A stretch of DNA of 44,682 nt, from assembly GCA_026196875.1 (NCBI GenBank), contig JAPHTP010000073.1, positions 1-44,682 on the forward strand, given 5' to 3'. Shown in pieces: positions 32,754 through 42,630 of the stretch. The position numbers and the translations under genes are program-made. The notes under the pieces are model-generated. The model made no database searches. It was not told where the DNA came from and was given only the letters and a program-made list of their open reading frames with translations. Positions within the stretch are counted from its first letter, which is position 1, and each line of letters begins with the position of its first letter. Origin of the DNA: Kangiellaceae bacterium. Its GTDB lineage: Bacteria; Pseudomonadota; Gammaproteobacteria; Enterobacterales; Kangiellaceae.

Positions 32754-34034
32754 ATGAACCAGCATATTAACGCGTCGCAAGATAAAAAAGTTGTCCTCGC
32801 CTTTTCCGGCGGATTAGATACCAGCTTTTGCGTCCCTTATTTAATCGAAAAAGGATTTCAAGTATCAACCATATTTGTTGACTCAGGAGGTGTGAACGAG
32901 GAAGAAAAATTATCAATTAAAGCCCGTTCACAAGAACTTGGAGCAACCAACCATTTTGAAGTCAATATTGCTGAGCAACTTTGGGAGAAAGTTGTGACGC
33001 CATTAGTCCAAGGAGGTAAATGGTATCAAAATCAATATCCTTTGCTTTGCTCGGACAGATACCTGATCGTCGAATCTTGTCTGGAGTTATGCGATCAAAT
33101 CGGAACCAAAAATTTCGCCCATGGATGCACCGGAATGGGTAACGACCAGGTCAGATTCGACTTGGCTGTGCAAAGCTTAGGTGATTACAATATCATTTCA
33201 CCGATTAGAGAAATCCAAAAACTTACCAGTCAGGTAAGAGACTACGAGATTGAATTCTTAACCAACAAAGGTTTTAAAGTCTCAGACAAAGTTTCGGCCT
33301 ATTCAATTAATGAAAATCTACTTGGCGCCACTATATCGGGCTCTGAAATTGATCAATGGCAAGAACCCAAGGCAGCATCTTACGTATTAACAAAACCTTC
33401 AAACACAATAGCCAACGAACCAGGCAAAATAACTCTCGAGTTTGTAAAAGGAAAATTAGCTTCCCTGAATGACCAAGTCGTTGGCAAAGATATTAGCGGT
33501 GAGCAGGTCATGCAACTGCTCAACACTAAGGGAGGCAATTATTCCATAGGTAGAGGAATCTATACTGGTGACACAACAATAGGGTTAAAAGGCAGAATTG
33601 TTTTTGAATCTCCCGCTCTCGAATTATTAAACGTAGCCCATACCGCACTAGAACAAGCGGTATTAACAAAGTCACAAAACAGGTTCAAATCATCGGTTGC
33701 CGAAAAATGGACTGAGTTGGTCTATGAAGGTTTATTCTACGAACCGTTGAAATCGGATTTAGAAGCTTTCTTGCAATCATCTCAACAGAAAGTAACCGGT
33801 ACAGTTACACTTGAACTCTCCCACGGACAAGTACATGCGGTCGCAATTGATTCGGCAAACATACTTCACGACAAAGGTTCGGTCTATGCGCAATCTGCTT
33901 CATGGACTATCGAAGAAGCACAAGGATTTATCAAGTTATTCGGAAAGTCGTCGGTGCTTGCCGCTAAGCAGACCTCAAAGCTAGCGCCAGACACAGAATC
34001 ATCCTCAAACAACGAATGTTTAAAGGCGGTTTAA
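32754..34034 (+). CDS. argG: Argininosuccinate synthase
   Basis: 426 residues. ATP-binding P-loop SGGLDTS at the N-terminus, then VDSGGVNEEEKL, HGCTGMGNDQVRFD (substrate and AMP binding) and SIGRGIYTGDTTIGLKGR. It joins citrulline and aspartate with ATP to argininosuccinate. It belongs to the shorter argG type seen with acetylated-pathway operons. AGGAA precedes the ATG; the gene lies 28 bases after argF' and two bases before argE. In this pathway it needs citrulline released from acetylcitrulline by ArgE. Confidence 0.95.
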   Translation: MNQHINASQDKKVVLAFSGGLDTSFCVPYLIEKGFQVSTIFVDSGGVNEEEKLSIKARSQELGATNHFEVNIAEQLWEKVVTPLVQGGKWYQNQYPLLCSDRYLIVESCLELCDQIGTKNFAHGCTGMGNDQVRFDLAVQSLGDYNIISPIREIQKLTSQVRDYEIEFLTNKGFKVSDKVSAYSINENLLGATISGSEIDQWQEPKAASYVLTKPSNTIANEPGKITLEFVKGKLASLNDQVVGKDISGEQVMQLLNTKGGNYSIGRGIYTGDTTIGLKGRIVFESPALELLNVAHTALEQAVLTKSQNRFKSSVAEKWTELVYEGLFYEPLKSDLEAFLQSSQQKVTGTVTLELSHGQVHAVAIDSANILHDKGSVYAQSASWTIEEAQGFIKLFGKSSVLAAKQTSKLAPDTESSSNNECLKAV

Positions 34035-34036
34035 TC

Positions 34037-35149
34037 ATGGGCACATCGACTAGCTTACAGTCTACTTTAAGGCATCTGGAAGATCTGGTTTCCGCGGATA
34101 CTCAAAATCCACCGCGAACGATTACCAAAGACAGTCCTATTTTTGAATATATAAAGCTTAATCTCCCTAATTTCAGTTTTGAATTCTTTGATGCTGGAGA
34201 TGGATGTATAAGTTTATTGGCACAAAGAGGATCGCCAGCTCTACTTTTTAACTTCCACATTGATACGGTTCCTATTGCTCAAGGTTGGGAGACCGATCCA
34301 CACAAGCTGGAAATCGTTAATGGCAAAGCATATGGTCTAGGTGCATGTGATATTAAGGGTGCCGCAGCTTGTATGCTAACTGCCGCCAATAACACAAGTG
34401 GCGATCTTGCCCTATTGTTTTCATCTGACGAAGAGTATGGTAGTAGCGCTGCTATTAAGTACTTTCTTTCTCTCAACAAAGACTTTAAAAAGGTAATTGT
34501 CGCAGAACCAACGGAAGCAAAAGCCGTTACCGCTCACAGAGGAATTCAATCTGCTGTCGCAAAATTCTCAGGCATATCAGGCCATGCATCCGAAGCACGA
34601 GCATTTAGTGACAACGCTATTCATAAGGCGACCAAGTGGTCAAGCAAAACTCTCGATTGGATTTCGCAACAAGTATTTGAATTTCAGAACTTAAATGGCC
34701 TTCCATTTAACATCGGCAAAATTGAAGGTGGCATTAAAGCTAATATGATTGCCGCGGACTGTACACTTTCATTTGGATTTAGAACGCTTCCCGGTCAATG
34801 CGCATCCACACTATTATCCTCATTCTCTGAACTTCATTTAGCACAGGATGACCTTGAAATAGTTGCTGGATTTACTGGACCAAGTTTGCCCGCTCCCAAT
34901 CAAGAATTTGAACTATCAATTCAGCATGCGGAAACTCTTGCTTCTCAATTTAATTTACCCATTGGAGATGCAGTTAATTTCTGGACGGAAGCCAGCCTGT
35001 TTTCTCAGTCTGGAGCTATCGCTATCGTTTTTGGTCCGGGAAATATCGCTCAAGCACACACTGCAAACGAATGGGTTGAATTCAGCCAGTTAGAAAAGGT
35101 TTACGGGCATTATTTAAATATTATCGATGGTGGTACTTCCGATGCATAG
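34037..35149 (+). CDS. argE: Acetylornithine/acetylcitrulline deacetylase
   Basis: 370 residues from ATG 34037, two bases after the argG stop, with AGGCGG upstream; an ATG inside argG (34016) is less likely. M20 metallopeptidase: metal ligands in LLFNFHIDTVP and GACDIKGAAACM, the catalytic Glu in SSDEEYGSS, dimerisation domain about 170-280. Because argF' makes acetylcitrulline, the natural substrate is probably N-acetylcitrulline, as shown for Xanthomonas. It overlaps the next gene by eight bases. Confidence 0.92.
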   Translation: MGTSTSLQSTLRHLEDLVSADTQNPPRTITKDSPIFEYIKLNLPNFSFEFFDAGDGCISLLAQRGSPALLFNFHIDTVPIAQGWETDPHKLEIVNGKAYGLGACDIKGAAACMLTAANNTSGDLALLFSSDEEYGSSAAIKYFLSLNKDFKKVIVAEPTEAKAVTAHRGIQSAVAKFSGISGHASEARAFSDNAIHKATKWSSKTLDWISQQVFEFQNLNGLPFNIGKIEGGIKANMIAADCTLSFGFRTLPGQCASTLLSSFSELHLAQDDLEIVAGFTGPSLPAPNQEFELSIQHAETLASQFNLPIGDAVNFWTEASLFSQSGAIAIVFGPGNIAQAHTANEWVEFSQLEKVYGHYLNIIDGGTSDA

Positions 35150-36527
35150 TTATAAAATTGTAGATAACATCTACGGTGAAAAGCAAAATCACTCGAAAGC
35201 AAAAGAAACGATCATTCAATTGCTTTCAAACTTAGCTAATCCAAAAGAGATCGACCAATATCTAGAACGTTTTGTCAATGCAGGAAAGACTCACTTTGCA
35301 GTAATAAAAGTCGGTGGTGCCGTACTTGAAAACGATCTAGATAATTTATGCTCTTCATTAGCATTTTTAGAACAAATAGGGCTCTTCCCTATTGTCGTTC
35401 ACGGAGCGGGACCACAACTTAGTTTAAAACTCAGGTCTAGTGGAATTGAGCCTCAGTTTATTGACGGGCAGAGAGTCACCGATAAAAAGACACTGAAGAT
35501 AGCAAAGAAAGTGTTTGTCGAGCAAAATCTGAAGTTGGCAAATAAAATGCAATCCTTAGGAGTTAAAACAGCTTCTATCACCAGCGGCGTATTTACTGCT
35601 GAACAAGAATCTGAATCGCAACTTGGTTTAGTAGGCCAAGTTACCCAGATCGATCTCGATCCCATTACAACCGCAATCGAAAGCGGAGCGATCCCAATAC
35701 TATCATCAGTCGGTGAATCTGAAAGCGGCCAAATCCTGAATATCAATGCTGACGTTGCGACCAATCAATTGGCGATAGCACTAAAACCCTACAAGATAAT
35801 ATTCCTTACCGAAACCGGTGGAATTTTAGGAAAGGATGAAAAAATTGTCTCTTCTATAAACTTGGTCACGGACTATCATAAATTGATAGAACAACCCTGG
35901 CTCCACGGAGGAATGAAACTTAAACTCCAACAAATTGCCGAAATTCTTAGCCAGCTCCCCTCCACTGCATCCGTTTCAATCACCAAGCCTGCACACTTGG
36001 CGAAAGAGCTCTTTACCCATAAAGGCTCGGGTACGCTACTAAGAAAAGGTGAATCAATAATGGTTCATGATGATATCGAAACGATTAAGGTAAAAAAGCT
36101 CAAGTTCTTACTTGAGTCCAGTTTTGGAAAGCATCTTCAACCGGACTATTTTGAAGCAACAAAAATTCGCAAAGCATTTATTACTTACTGCTATCGTGCA
36201 GCAGCAATCATCACTGAGGAAAATGGAGTTGCTTATTTAGATAAATTTGTTGTTGCCGAGGATGCAAAAGGTGAAGGCCTAGGCAAAGCGGTTTGGGAAA
36301 AACTGGTTAATTCAACGCCTGAGTTTTTTTGGCGTTCACAACATAATAATCCAATAAACGGATTCTACTCAAGAAAAGCGGATGGATTTCAAAAGTCATC
36401 GAACTGGTGCGTATTCTGGAAAGGTCTGGAAGATTTTAACATCATTTCAAAATGTGTAGCACTAGCCAAGAGCAAACCGGCCACACTAGTCCATCAACAA
36501 CAATTAAACCCCATTACAAAGAAATAG
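35142..36527 (+). CDS. argB: Bifunctional N-acetylglutamate kinase/synthase (NAGS-K)
   Basis: 461 residues from ATG 35142; ATG 35127 would add five. An amino-acid-kinase domain (about 50-290, VIKVGGAVLE, VVHGAGPQLS, LTETGGIL) is fused to a C-terminal GNAT domain (about 310-440, with AYLDKFVVAEDAKGEGLGKAVWEKL carrying the acetyl-CoA motif GEGLGKA). This fusion, which both acetylates glutamate and phosphorylates it, is typical of Xanthomonadales and relatives. It is likely feedback-inhibited by arginine. It overlaps argE and lies two bases before argC, so translation is coupled. Confidence 0.93.
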   Translation: MHSYKIVDNIYGEKQNHSKAKETIIQLLSNLANPKEIDQYLERFVNAGKTHFAVIKVGGAVLENDLDNLCSSLAFLEQIGLFPIVVHGAGPQLSLKLRSSGIEPQFIDGQRVTDKKTLKIAKKVFVEQNLKLANKMQSLGVKTASITSGVFTAEQESESQLGLVGQVTQIDLDPITTAIESGAIPILSSVGESESGQILNINADVATNQLAIALKPYKIIFLTETGGILGKDEKIVSSINLVTDYHKLIEQPWLHGGMKLKLQQIAEILSQLPSTASVSITKPAHLAKELFTHKGSGTLLRKGESIMVHDDIETIKVKKLKFLLESSFGKHLQPDYFEATKIRKAFITYCYRAAAIITEENGVAYLDKFVVAEDAKGEGLGKAVWEKLVNSTPEFFWRSQHNNPINGFYSRKADGFQKSSNWCVFWKGLEDFNIISKCVALAKSKPATLVHQQQLNPITKK

Positions 36528-36529
36528 CT

Positions 36530-37537
36530 ATGAATCATCAGAAAAAGTACTCAGTAGGCATAGTTGGCGTAAGAGGTTACGTCGGCATGGAGTTGGTTAA
36601 AATTATTAATTTGCACCCAAACCTTGAGCTAGCCTGGCTAAGCTCTCGCCAACTTAAGAATAAATCGATAAATGAAGTTGCCGACGTGAAGCTGAATTCA
36701 GACATTAAAATCGAATCTTTAAGTCCTACTGAGATAGCCTCACGTCAAACCGACATCGTTGTATTGGCGCTTCCCAATCTAGTCGCCCAGCCTTTTGTTT
36801 CTTGTTTACTAGAAGTTAATAAGAATCAGTTGATTATTGATTTATCTGCTGATTATAGATTCGACTCTGATTGGATTTATTCGATTCCGGAGTTGCACAC
36901 TATCAAAAAAGGAAAAAAACAATTAAGCAAGCCTATCTTATTAAGCAACCCCGGCTGCTACGCAACAGCAATGCAACTTGCCATCGCGCCGGTTGCTGAC
37001 TTAGTTGTAGGAAGGCCGAACTGCTTTGGTATTTCTGGTTATAGTGGCGCAGGCACTACCCCTAGCACGACCAATAATCCAGACAACTTAAACAACAATA
37101 TTATACCTTACAAGCTGATTGAGCATACTCACGAAAAGGAAGTCAGCTTTCACCTGAGTCACCCAATCAGTTTTTCGCCACACGTTGCAAGTTTTTTTCG
37201 AGGGATCAGTATGACAGTTCAGCTAGAGTTTACTCAATCAATAACCGAACAATATTTATTTCAACGATTTAATGACTTCTATGCTTTTCATGAACTTGCT
37301 CATTGTCGCAAGGAAATCCCAAACATCCAACAAGTGGTTGGCACGCATAACTGTGTACTTGGTGGATTTTCCGTCAGTAAAGACGGAAAACGAGCAACGA
37401 TAGTTAGTTGCTTGGATAATTTATTGAAAGGGGCTGCAAGCCAAGCAATTCAAAATATAAACTTAGCTCTCGACTTGGAACCGATTGCAGGGCTAAGAGA
37501 TAACTTAAACCCATTCAAGCTCAAGATTTCAGCTTGA
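36530..37537 (+). CDS. argC: N-acetyl-gamma-glutamyl-phosphate reductase
   Basis: 335 residues from ATG 36530, two bases after the argB/A stop. NADP-binding VGIVGVRGYVGMELVK is at the N-terminus; catalytic Cys sits in LSNPGCYATAMQLA (about residue 143). GISGYSGAGTTPS and HSHPISFSPHVASFFRG-type stretches follow. It reduces acetylglutamyl phosphate to the semialdehyde. The ribosome site is weak, in line with translational coupling. Confidence 0.94.
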   Translation: MNHQKKYSVGIVGVRGYVGMELVKIINLHPNLELAWLSSRQLKNKSINEVADVKLNSDIKIESLSPTEIASRQTDIVVLALPNLVAQPFVSCLLEVNKNQLIIDLSADYRFDSDWIYSIPELHTIKKGKKQLSKPILLSNPGCYATAMQLAIAPVADLVVGRPNCFGISGYSGAGTTPSTTNNPDNLNNNIIPYKLIEHTHEKEVSFHLSHPISFSPHVASFFRGISMTVQLEFTQSITEQYLFQRFNDFYAFHELAHCRKEIPNIQQVVGTHNCVLGGFSVSKDGKRATIVSCLDNLLKGAASQAIQNINLALDLEPIAGLRDNLNPFKLKISA

Positions 37538-37569
37538 TATAGTTTTTACATGATGACTTGGAGAAAATT

Positions 37570-38865
37570 ATGAGTGCACCGATTTGGCAAAAACAAAGTG
37601 CGGCAAAAACAGATGAAGCCATCATGCAGTATATGGCAGGTGAAGATATCATTCTTGATCGCATTTTAATGCCCTACGATATCCTCGCAAGTAAAGCACA
37701 TGCGAGTGGACTTCAGAGTATCGGGGTTTTAAGCGAGGAAGAATTAATAAAGCTGAAAAGAGAATTGGATAATCTCAGTTTAGCTTTAGCGCAAGGAGAC
37801 TTTACACTCGACTCTCAATTTGAAGACTGCCATTCTGCGATTGAATTTTACTTGACGGAAAAGTTGGGAAACCTGGGCAAGAAAATTCATACTGGCCGCT
37901 CGCGCAATGATCAGGTTGCGGTAGCAACCAGGCTTTACCTAAAAGATTCCCTCTCAACCGCAAGTGAATACGTTTCAAAAACGATTATTGAATGTCTAGC
38001 AAAAGCTGAGGCAACGAAAAACATCGCAATGCCGGGTTATACACACTTACAAAGAGCAGTTCCCTCTTCTTGTGGAATGTGGTTTGCCAGTTTTGCCGAA
38101 GCAATGATCGACAACTTGGCGTCAATTAAACACTGTTCAGAATTAATTGATTCAAATCCACTTGGGACCGCGGCCGGTTACGGAGTTAATCTACCTCTTA
38201 ATAGAGAATTAACGACCAAAGAGCTTGGTTTTGGTAGAGCGCAAATCAATCCAATATATGCTCAAAATAGTCGAGGTAAATTTGAAATTGCCGTACTAAA
38301 CTCACTGGCTCAATGTATGTTAGATGTCAGAAGGTATAGTTGGGATCTCTCTTTATTTACTACTCAAGAATTTAACTTTGTCAGTCTCCCTGATGAAATG
38401 ACTACCGGTAGCTCGATAATGCCTAATAAACGTAACCCCGATCTAATTGAATTGATGCGAGCAAGTTATGCCAGTGTGCAAGCTGCCATTGTCGAAATTC
38501 AATCGCTTTTGTCATTGCCTTCTGGCTACCAGAGAGATCTACAATTTTCTAAAGGCCCAATGATAAGAGGTATTACTCAAGCTCTACAAACACTATGTTT
38601 ATTTTCGGAAGTAGTTAAAGAAACTGAGTTTATAGCTGATAACTTAAACGATGCAATTGATACTCCTATGTATGCTACTGACTTCGCTGTCGAATTAAGC
38701 AGCCAAGGAATCCCGTTTAGAGATGCTTATCAAAATGTCGTCGCTCGATATTCTGAACTTGAAAGCCGAACTCCAGCAGATAGCCTAGCTCAGCGAACAT
38801 CCTTCGGTGCTTGCGCTCAACTAGGAATTTTAGAGCTTAAAATGCGCTTTGAGTCACTAAAATAA
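37570..38865 (+). CDS. argH: Argininosuccinate lyase
   Basis: 431 residues from ATG 37570 with GGAG seven bases upstream. Fumarase/aspartase superfamily: HTGRSRNDQVAVATRLYLKD, TGYTHLQRAVP-type stretch (MPGYTHLQRAVPSS) and signature GSSIMPNKRNPD with the catalytic Ser. It splits argininosuccinate to arginine and fumarate, the last step of the pathway, and ends the operon. No terminator was seen in the 89 bases before the next gene. Confidence 0.95.
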   Translation: MSAPIWQKQSAAKTDEAIMQYMAGEDIILDRILMPYDILASKAHASGLQSIGVLSEEELIKLKRELDNLSLALAQGDFTLDSQFEDCHSAIEFYLTEKLGNLGKKIHTGRSRNDQVAVATRLYLKDSLSTASEYVSKTIIECLAKAEATKNIAMPGYTHLQRAVPSSCGMWFASFAEAMIDNLASIKHCSELIDSNPLGTAAGYGVNLPLNRELTTKELGFGRAQINPIYAQNSRGKFEIAVLNSLAQCMLDVRRYSWDLSLFTTQEFNFVSLPDEMTTGSSIMPNKRNPDLIELMRASYASVQAAIVEIQSLLSLPSGYQRDLQFSKGPMIRGITQALQTLCLFSEVVKETEFIADNLNDAIDTPMYATDFAVELSSQGIPFRDAYQNVVARYSELESRTPADSLAQRTSFGACAQLGILELKMRFESLK

Positions 38866-38954
38866 AACTAAAATTTGGCGACACACCTAAGGATGGTATA
38901 TGCTGATTCTAGAAACTTTTATTGATAATAAACTATCTAGTTAAGGAGAATAAG

Positions 38955-39383
38955 ATGAAAAAATACTTGGTTCTGGCAACCCTCGGGCTTGGAATAACTA
39001 GCCCGCTATTCGCAAATGAACTGAAGATTAAGCCTGGCTTATGGAAAAGCACTACTTTCACAACAAATCCTGTAACTCAACAAGAACAAAAAATTGAAGA
39101 TGAAGAGTGCATTACCCCGGATAAAGCGACCTTCAGCGCGGAAACGATGATGAAAGACGCGCCGGGAGAATGTAAAACTCTAAACAGTAATCTTTCTGGC
39201 GACACACTGAGCTTCTCTATTGAGTGTAGTATGCAAGGTGGGAAAACAACTGTTAACGGTGTGTTTACGGTTGCCGGAGACAAAGGCAATGGAAAAATGG
39301 ATATGCAAATGGAAGTTGCTGGTCAGAAGATGAGTATGAGTTCTCGCATGACATCTGAACGTGTAGGCGAATGCTCAAAGTAA
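38955..39383 (+). CDS. DUF3617 exported protein
   Basis: 142 residues from ATG 38955, with AAGGAG upstream; an in-frame ATG at 38922 is not used. Signal peptide cleaved near residue 20 (LFANE). ELKIKPGLWKSTTFTT, then two Cys pairs (about 50/67 and 82/140) and VNGVFTVAGDKGNGKMDM, match the DUF3617 family of periplasmic proteins of unknown function. It follows argH on the same strand but probably has its own promoter. Confidence 0.8.
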   Translation: MKKYLVLATLGLGITSPLFANELKIKPGLWKSTTFTTNPVTQQEQKIEDEECITPDKATFSAETMMKDAPGECKTLNSNLSGDTLSFSIECSMQGGKTTVNGVFTVAGDKGNGKMDMQMEVAGQKMSMSSRMTSERVGECSK

Positions 39384-39393
39384 TCATTGAGAA

Positions 39394-39428
39394 TTGAGTA
39401 GGCATTATATTTAATAGTGTCTACTCAA
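39394..39428. terminator. Long hairpin between convergent genes
   Basis: A 15-bp stem with two G-U pairs (outer arms TTGAGTAG / CTACTCAA, 5-base loop) lies 10 bases after the DUF3617 stop and overlaps the stop codon of the opposing lipoprotein gene. T runs are lacking on both sides. It may act as a shared transcript end or protect 3' ends. Confidence 0.55.
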
Positions 39429-39951
39429 TATCAACAACTGCCCCCTTTAACAAATAAAAGTATTCATCTTTCTCGCTAAACTTGAGCTCTAAATCAAGTT
39501 TAATATCATTACTTTCTATCGGTCGATTTTTCAAATAATAATATACCGTCCAGTGATACTTCTTTGGTTTTCCATATTTTAAAAATTCTCGTTGATACTT
39601 CTTAAACGCTTTTATCGATTGTTGTTCAATTTTAAATTCATATTGGTGTAGAAGCTCATCAGCTTCAAACCACTTATCTCGAGAGATTTTCTTGCTCCAC
39701 AGGGGTTCCAATGAAAAAAGGTATTCCTGAGGATTGCTCGCTGAATATTCGAACTTTAACACCAACTTGACCGTTTTGGTCTCCAATTCGGCCGGAGCTG
39801 TTAATGTGATCTTACTCCGAACTTGAGATGGATCGATTCTAATTAAATCATCCTGATCAAAGTTTGCCAGCTTTACCATTGAACTGAGTGGTACAGAACT
39901 ACAAGACGCGAGGAAGAAAACTAGTAATAAAGTTAAAATCTTTTTATTCAT
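39421..39951 (-). CDS. Lipoprotein of unknown function
   Basis: 176 residues with lipobox FLASC, Cys17 lipidated. The mature part is beta-rich with many Lys and Tyr residues (KYHWTVYYYLKNRP) and no Cys beyond residue 17. I recognise no family. It is convergent with the DUF3617 gene and its stop lies in the shared hairpin. Confidence 0.65.
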   Translation of the reverse strand: MNKKILTLLLVFFLASCSSVPLSSMVKLANFDQDDLIRIDPSQVRSKITLTAPAELETKTVKLVLKFEYSASNPQEYLFSLEPLWSKKISRDKWFEADELLHQYEFKIEQQSIKAFKKYQREFLKYGKPKKYHWTVYYYLKNRPIESNDIKLDLELKFSEKDEYFYLLKGAVVDIE

Positions 39952-40009
39952 ATTACATTTTTTTAGAGTGATCTTTATGTTTGGTTAAACTTAAAAGAAA
40001 AGCGAGCCT

Positions 40010-40051
40010 GTCATCTCGAACCCCGCGCGAAGCCGAAGGGTTCGGAATGAC
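40010..40051. repeat. REP-like palindromic repeat
   Basis: GTCATCTCGAACCC pairs with GGGTTCGGAATGAC (12 of 14 bases) around CGCGCGAAGCCGAA. This GTCAT...ATGAC shape with a GC-rich middle is like intergenic palindromic repeats scattered in many genomes, and stands out against the AT-rich surroundings. It is the only copy in the window. Confidence 0.6.
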
Positions 40052-40101
40052 TCATCTTTATTTTTAACTTTTTACTCAGACAAACTCAATTAGATTAAGT
40101 T

Positions 40102-42543
40102 TTATTTTTTTGATGTATTTTTGACGTGTTTTTCCAGCCACTCATACTGCTCCCATAATAAATGTAGTAACGACTCACGTGCGCGATAGCCATGTTGCTC
40201 ATGCGGCAGCATAACTAACCTAGCGTTTCCACCCAAGCCTTTCATGGCCGCAAACATTCTCTCAGACTGCATCGGGTATGTACCCGAGTTAGGATCTTCT
40301 TTACCATGAATCATTAGCATAGGCTCATCAATTTTTTCCGCATGGAAAAATGGCGACATATTCGAATATACAGATTGCCCTTCCCAGAAGCTTCTTTCTT
40401 CGCCCTGAAAACCAAACGGAGTGAGTGAGCGATTGTAAGCACCGCTACGCGCAATTCCAGCCTTAAATAAATCGCTATGTGCTAACAAGTTAGCCACCAT
40501 AAAAGCACCGTACGAATGGCCCGCTATTGCAATTCTTTCAGGATCAGCAATACCGCGTTCTACCAAAATATTAACCGCTGCTTCCGCACTATCCACCAAT
40601 TGTTTTCTGAAAGTATCGTTAGGAAGCTCTTCTCCGCTTCCAATAATTGGCATTTTAGGATCGTCAAATACCGCAAAGCCTTGCGCTAAATGCGGCATAG
40701 GTCCCCAATAACTAACGCGTACAAACTCGTAGGGAGAATCTGTCACCTGCCCCGCTACACTTTTATCCTTGTATTCTAAAGGGTAAGCCCACATTAAAAC
40801 CGGTAGCTTGCCTTGACTCTTATCATAACCGGCCGGTAGATAAAGCGTCCCGGTTAATTCGACTCCATCTTTTCTTTTATACTTGATCTGTTCTTTCGTA
40901 ATATCTTTAAAGGCAGGAGATGGATGAGAAAAGTTAGTAAACTGATTTAATTCTCCACTTTTGATATCTCTAACAAAAAAATTGGGTTGTTCAGTTTGGG
41001 ACTCACGTAATGTTAAAACTTTAGTTGCTCCCTCATTGATGGTAAGCAGGACCCTTTCATAGTAAGGCGCTTCAGATTGCCATAAACGAGTCTTCTTTTT
41101 TGTCTCAAAATCAAATTCATCCATAAAAGGAATATTTCCTTTCGGCGATGCCCCTCTTCCTGTCAGCAGCACTTTACCTTTACCGATAACTTTGATGACA
41201 TCTTCGCCAAACTTATTTTTGGTATAGACAAAATCTCCTGGATCTTTATAGCGGTCATTGTAAGAACGTTGTTGAAACATTACTTTTTCGCTATTTGGAT
41301 CAGATGGTGAAATTTTCCACGTTCGTAGTTGCCTATCGCTAAATCGCCAATCGGCTACAACTGCAAAGTCCTCATTACCCCATTCGATTCCAGCAAATCG
41401 TCTTTCAATTCTTTGCAATAACTTCGGCTTCGATTTAAATGGCGCGGTCCATGTGTGCACCGAATCATGAAAATCCACCTTATTTTTCATATCACCGCCG
41501 TCCAATGCCTCAGCCCAATATAAGGTAGCAGCCTGATCTGGACGCCAGTTGATGCTTCGGCGGCCTTCTATGACCGAGTCAAAACCTTTAGGGATGTTTT
41601 CTCCCGAAGGTAATTCTTCAACGGTCTTAACAAGCTTACCTTTGGTATCCCATACTTGAGTTAAAAGTGGGAAACGATACGCAGGCACAAGGTATGAAAA
41701 TGGTCTCTGATATTGTGAAACTAAAATATATTTTCCATCAGGAGAAGGATCATAGTTTCTGATCATTCCGACATCTCCAAGTTTTTTGACCCGGCCTTTT
41801 AGGCTTATTTCCGCTAACTGAGAAGTCCCCAGAAATTCAAGCATGTTTTCATCATGAGGTGATTTCAGTAAATTTGAATAAGTACGTACGGCGGCTTTCT
41901 TACCCGTTGTCTGCTGGATTACTGGCTCAATATTTTGTACCGATTGTTGTGGTTTCTCAGCAGCTGAAGCTGTAGTTAATCTGGTATAAAGCGCTTTGGA
42001 GTCATATTTCCAACGGTATTTACTGCCCCCTAAAGAAGCGTTAATCTGTTGTTTAGATACTTGCACCAATCGTTTGTTGGCAATTGAATAGCTCCACAAA
42101 GTCAATCCTTTAGGCGTTTCAAGAACAAACGCCAACTTCTTTGAATCCGGTGAAAACGAAACATTTAAGATTTTTCCTACTGGAAGCCCGTCAACTTTGC
42201 TCTCTTGGTTTGATTGCAAACTTTTAATTTGGATACCTGTGTATCCTGTTGAACGACTTGGTGCAAAAATAGCGGCATTTATTTTTAACCCGGCCAATTT
42301 TTCTTCAGGTTGAGCTAAATCAACAATGCTCTGTGCCCCCGGTCTCTCGAGCAATGCTATCCATTTTTTATCAGGCGAAATTGTAGCTCCAGGTCGGCGC
42401 GGTGCATCGACCAGATCAGCCAATAATTGTGGAGGTCGTTGGTATCCCTGTTTGTCTTGCGCGTTAGCGTTGATAGAAATGAAAAGGCTTGTGAAAACCA
42501 GGGTTGATAAACACAAGAGCCAATATCTGACTTGATGATTCAA
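40102..42543 (-). CDS. S9 family peptidase, glutamyl endopeptidase-like (S9D)
   Basis: 813 residues starting at TTG 42543, supported by AAGGAAG six bases upstream. Signal peptide to about residue 28. A beta-propeller region (about 50-560) is followed by an alpha/beta hydrolase domain with Ser677 (GHSYGAFMVANLLAH), Asp750 (HGKEDPNSGT) and His784 (HEQHGYRARE). The segments ARSGAYNRSLTPFGFQGEER and MSPFFHAEKI match the S9D group, including plant chloroplast glutamyl endopeptidase, so cleavage after Glu is likely. It works in the periplasm, probably on peptides. Confidence 0.87.
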   Translation of the reverse strand: MNHQVRYWLLCLSTLVFTSLFISINANAQDKQGYQRPPQLLADLVDAPRRPGATISPDKKWIALLERPGAQSIVDLAQPEEKLAGLKINAAIFAPSRSTGYTGIQIKSLQSNQESKVDGLPVGKILNVSFSPDSKKLAFVLETPKGLTLWSYSIANKRLVQVSKQQINASLGGSKYRWKYDSKALYTRLTTASAAEKPQQSVQNIEPVIQQTTGKKAAVRTYSNLLKSPHDENMLEFLGTSQLAEISLKGRVKKLGDVGMIRNYDPSPDGKYILVSQYQRPFSYLVPAYRFPLLTQVWDTKGKLVKTVEELPSGENIPKGFDSVIEGRRSINWRPDQAATLYWAEALDGGDMKNKVDFHDSVHTWTAPFKSKPKLLQRIERRFAGIEWGNEDFAVVADWRFSDRQLRTWKISPSDPNSEKVMFQQRSYNDRYKDPGDFVYTKNKFGEDVIKVIGKGKVLLTGRGASPKGNIPFMDEFDFETKKKTRLWQSEAPYYERVLLTINEGATKVLTLRESQTEQPNFFVRDIKSGELNQFTNFSHPSPAFKDITKEQIKYKRKDGVELTGTLYLPAGYDKSQGKLPVLMWAYPLEYKDKSVAGQVTDSPYEFVRVSYWGPMPHLAQGFAVFDDPKMPIIGSGEELPNDTFRKQLVDSAEAAVNILVERGIADPERIAIAGHSYGAFMVANLLAHSDLFKAGIARSGAYNRSLTPFGFQGEERSFWEGQSVYSNMSPFFHAEKIDEPMLMIHGKEDPNSGTYPMQSERMFAAMKGLGGNARLVMLPHEQHGYRARESLLHLLWEQYEWLEKHVKNTSKK

Positions 42544-42630
42544 ACTTTACTTCCTTATTTACTTTGTAATTAAGGACGATACATTACCAAGTCGATGACA
42601 ATTACTCAAACAGTTAGATTGGCAGATAAA

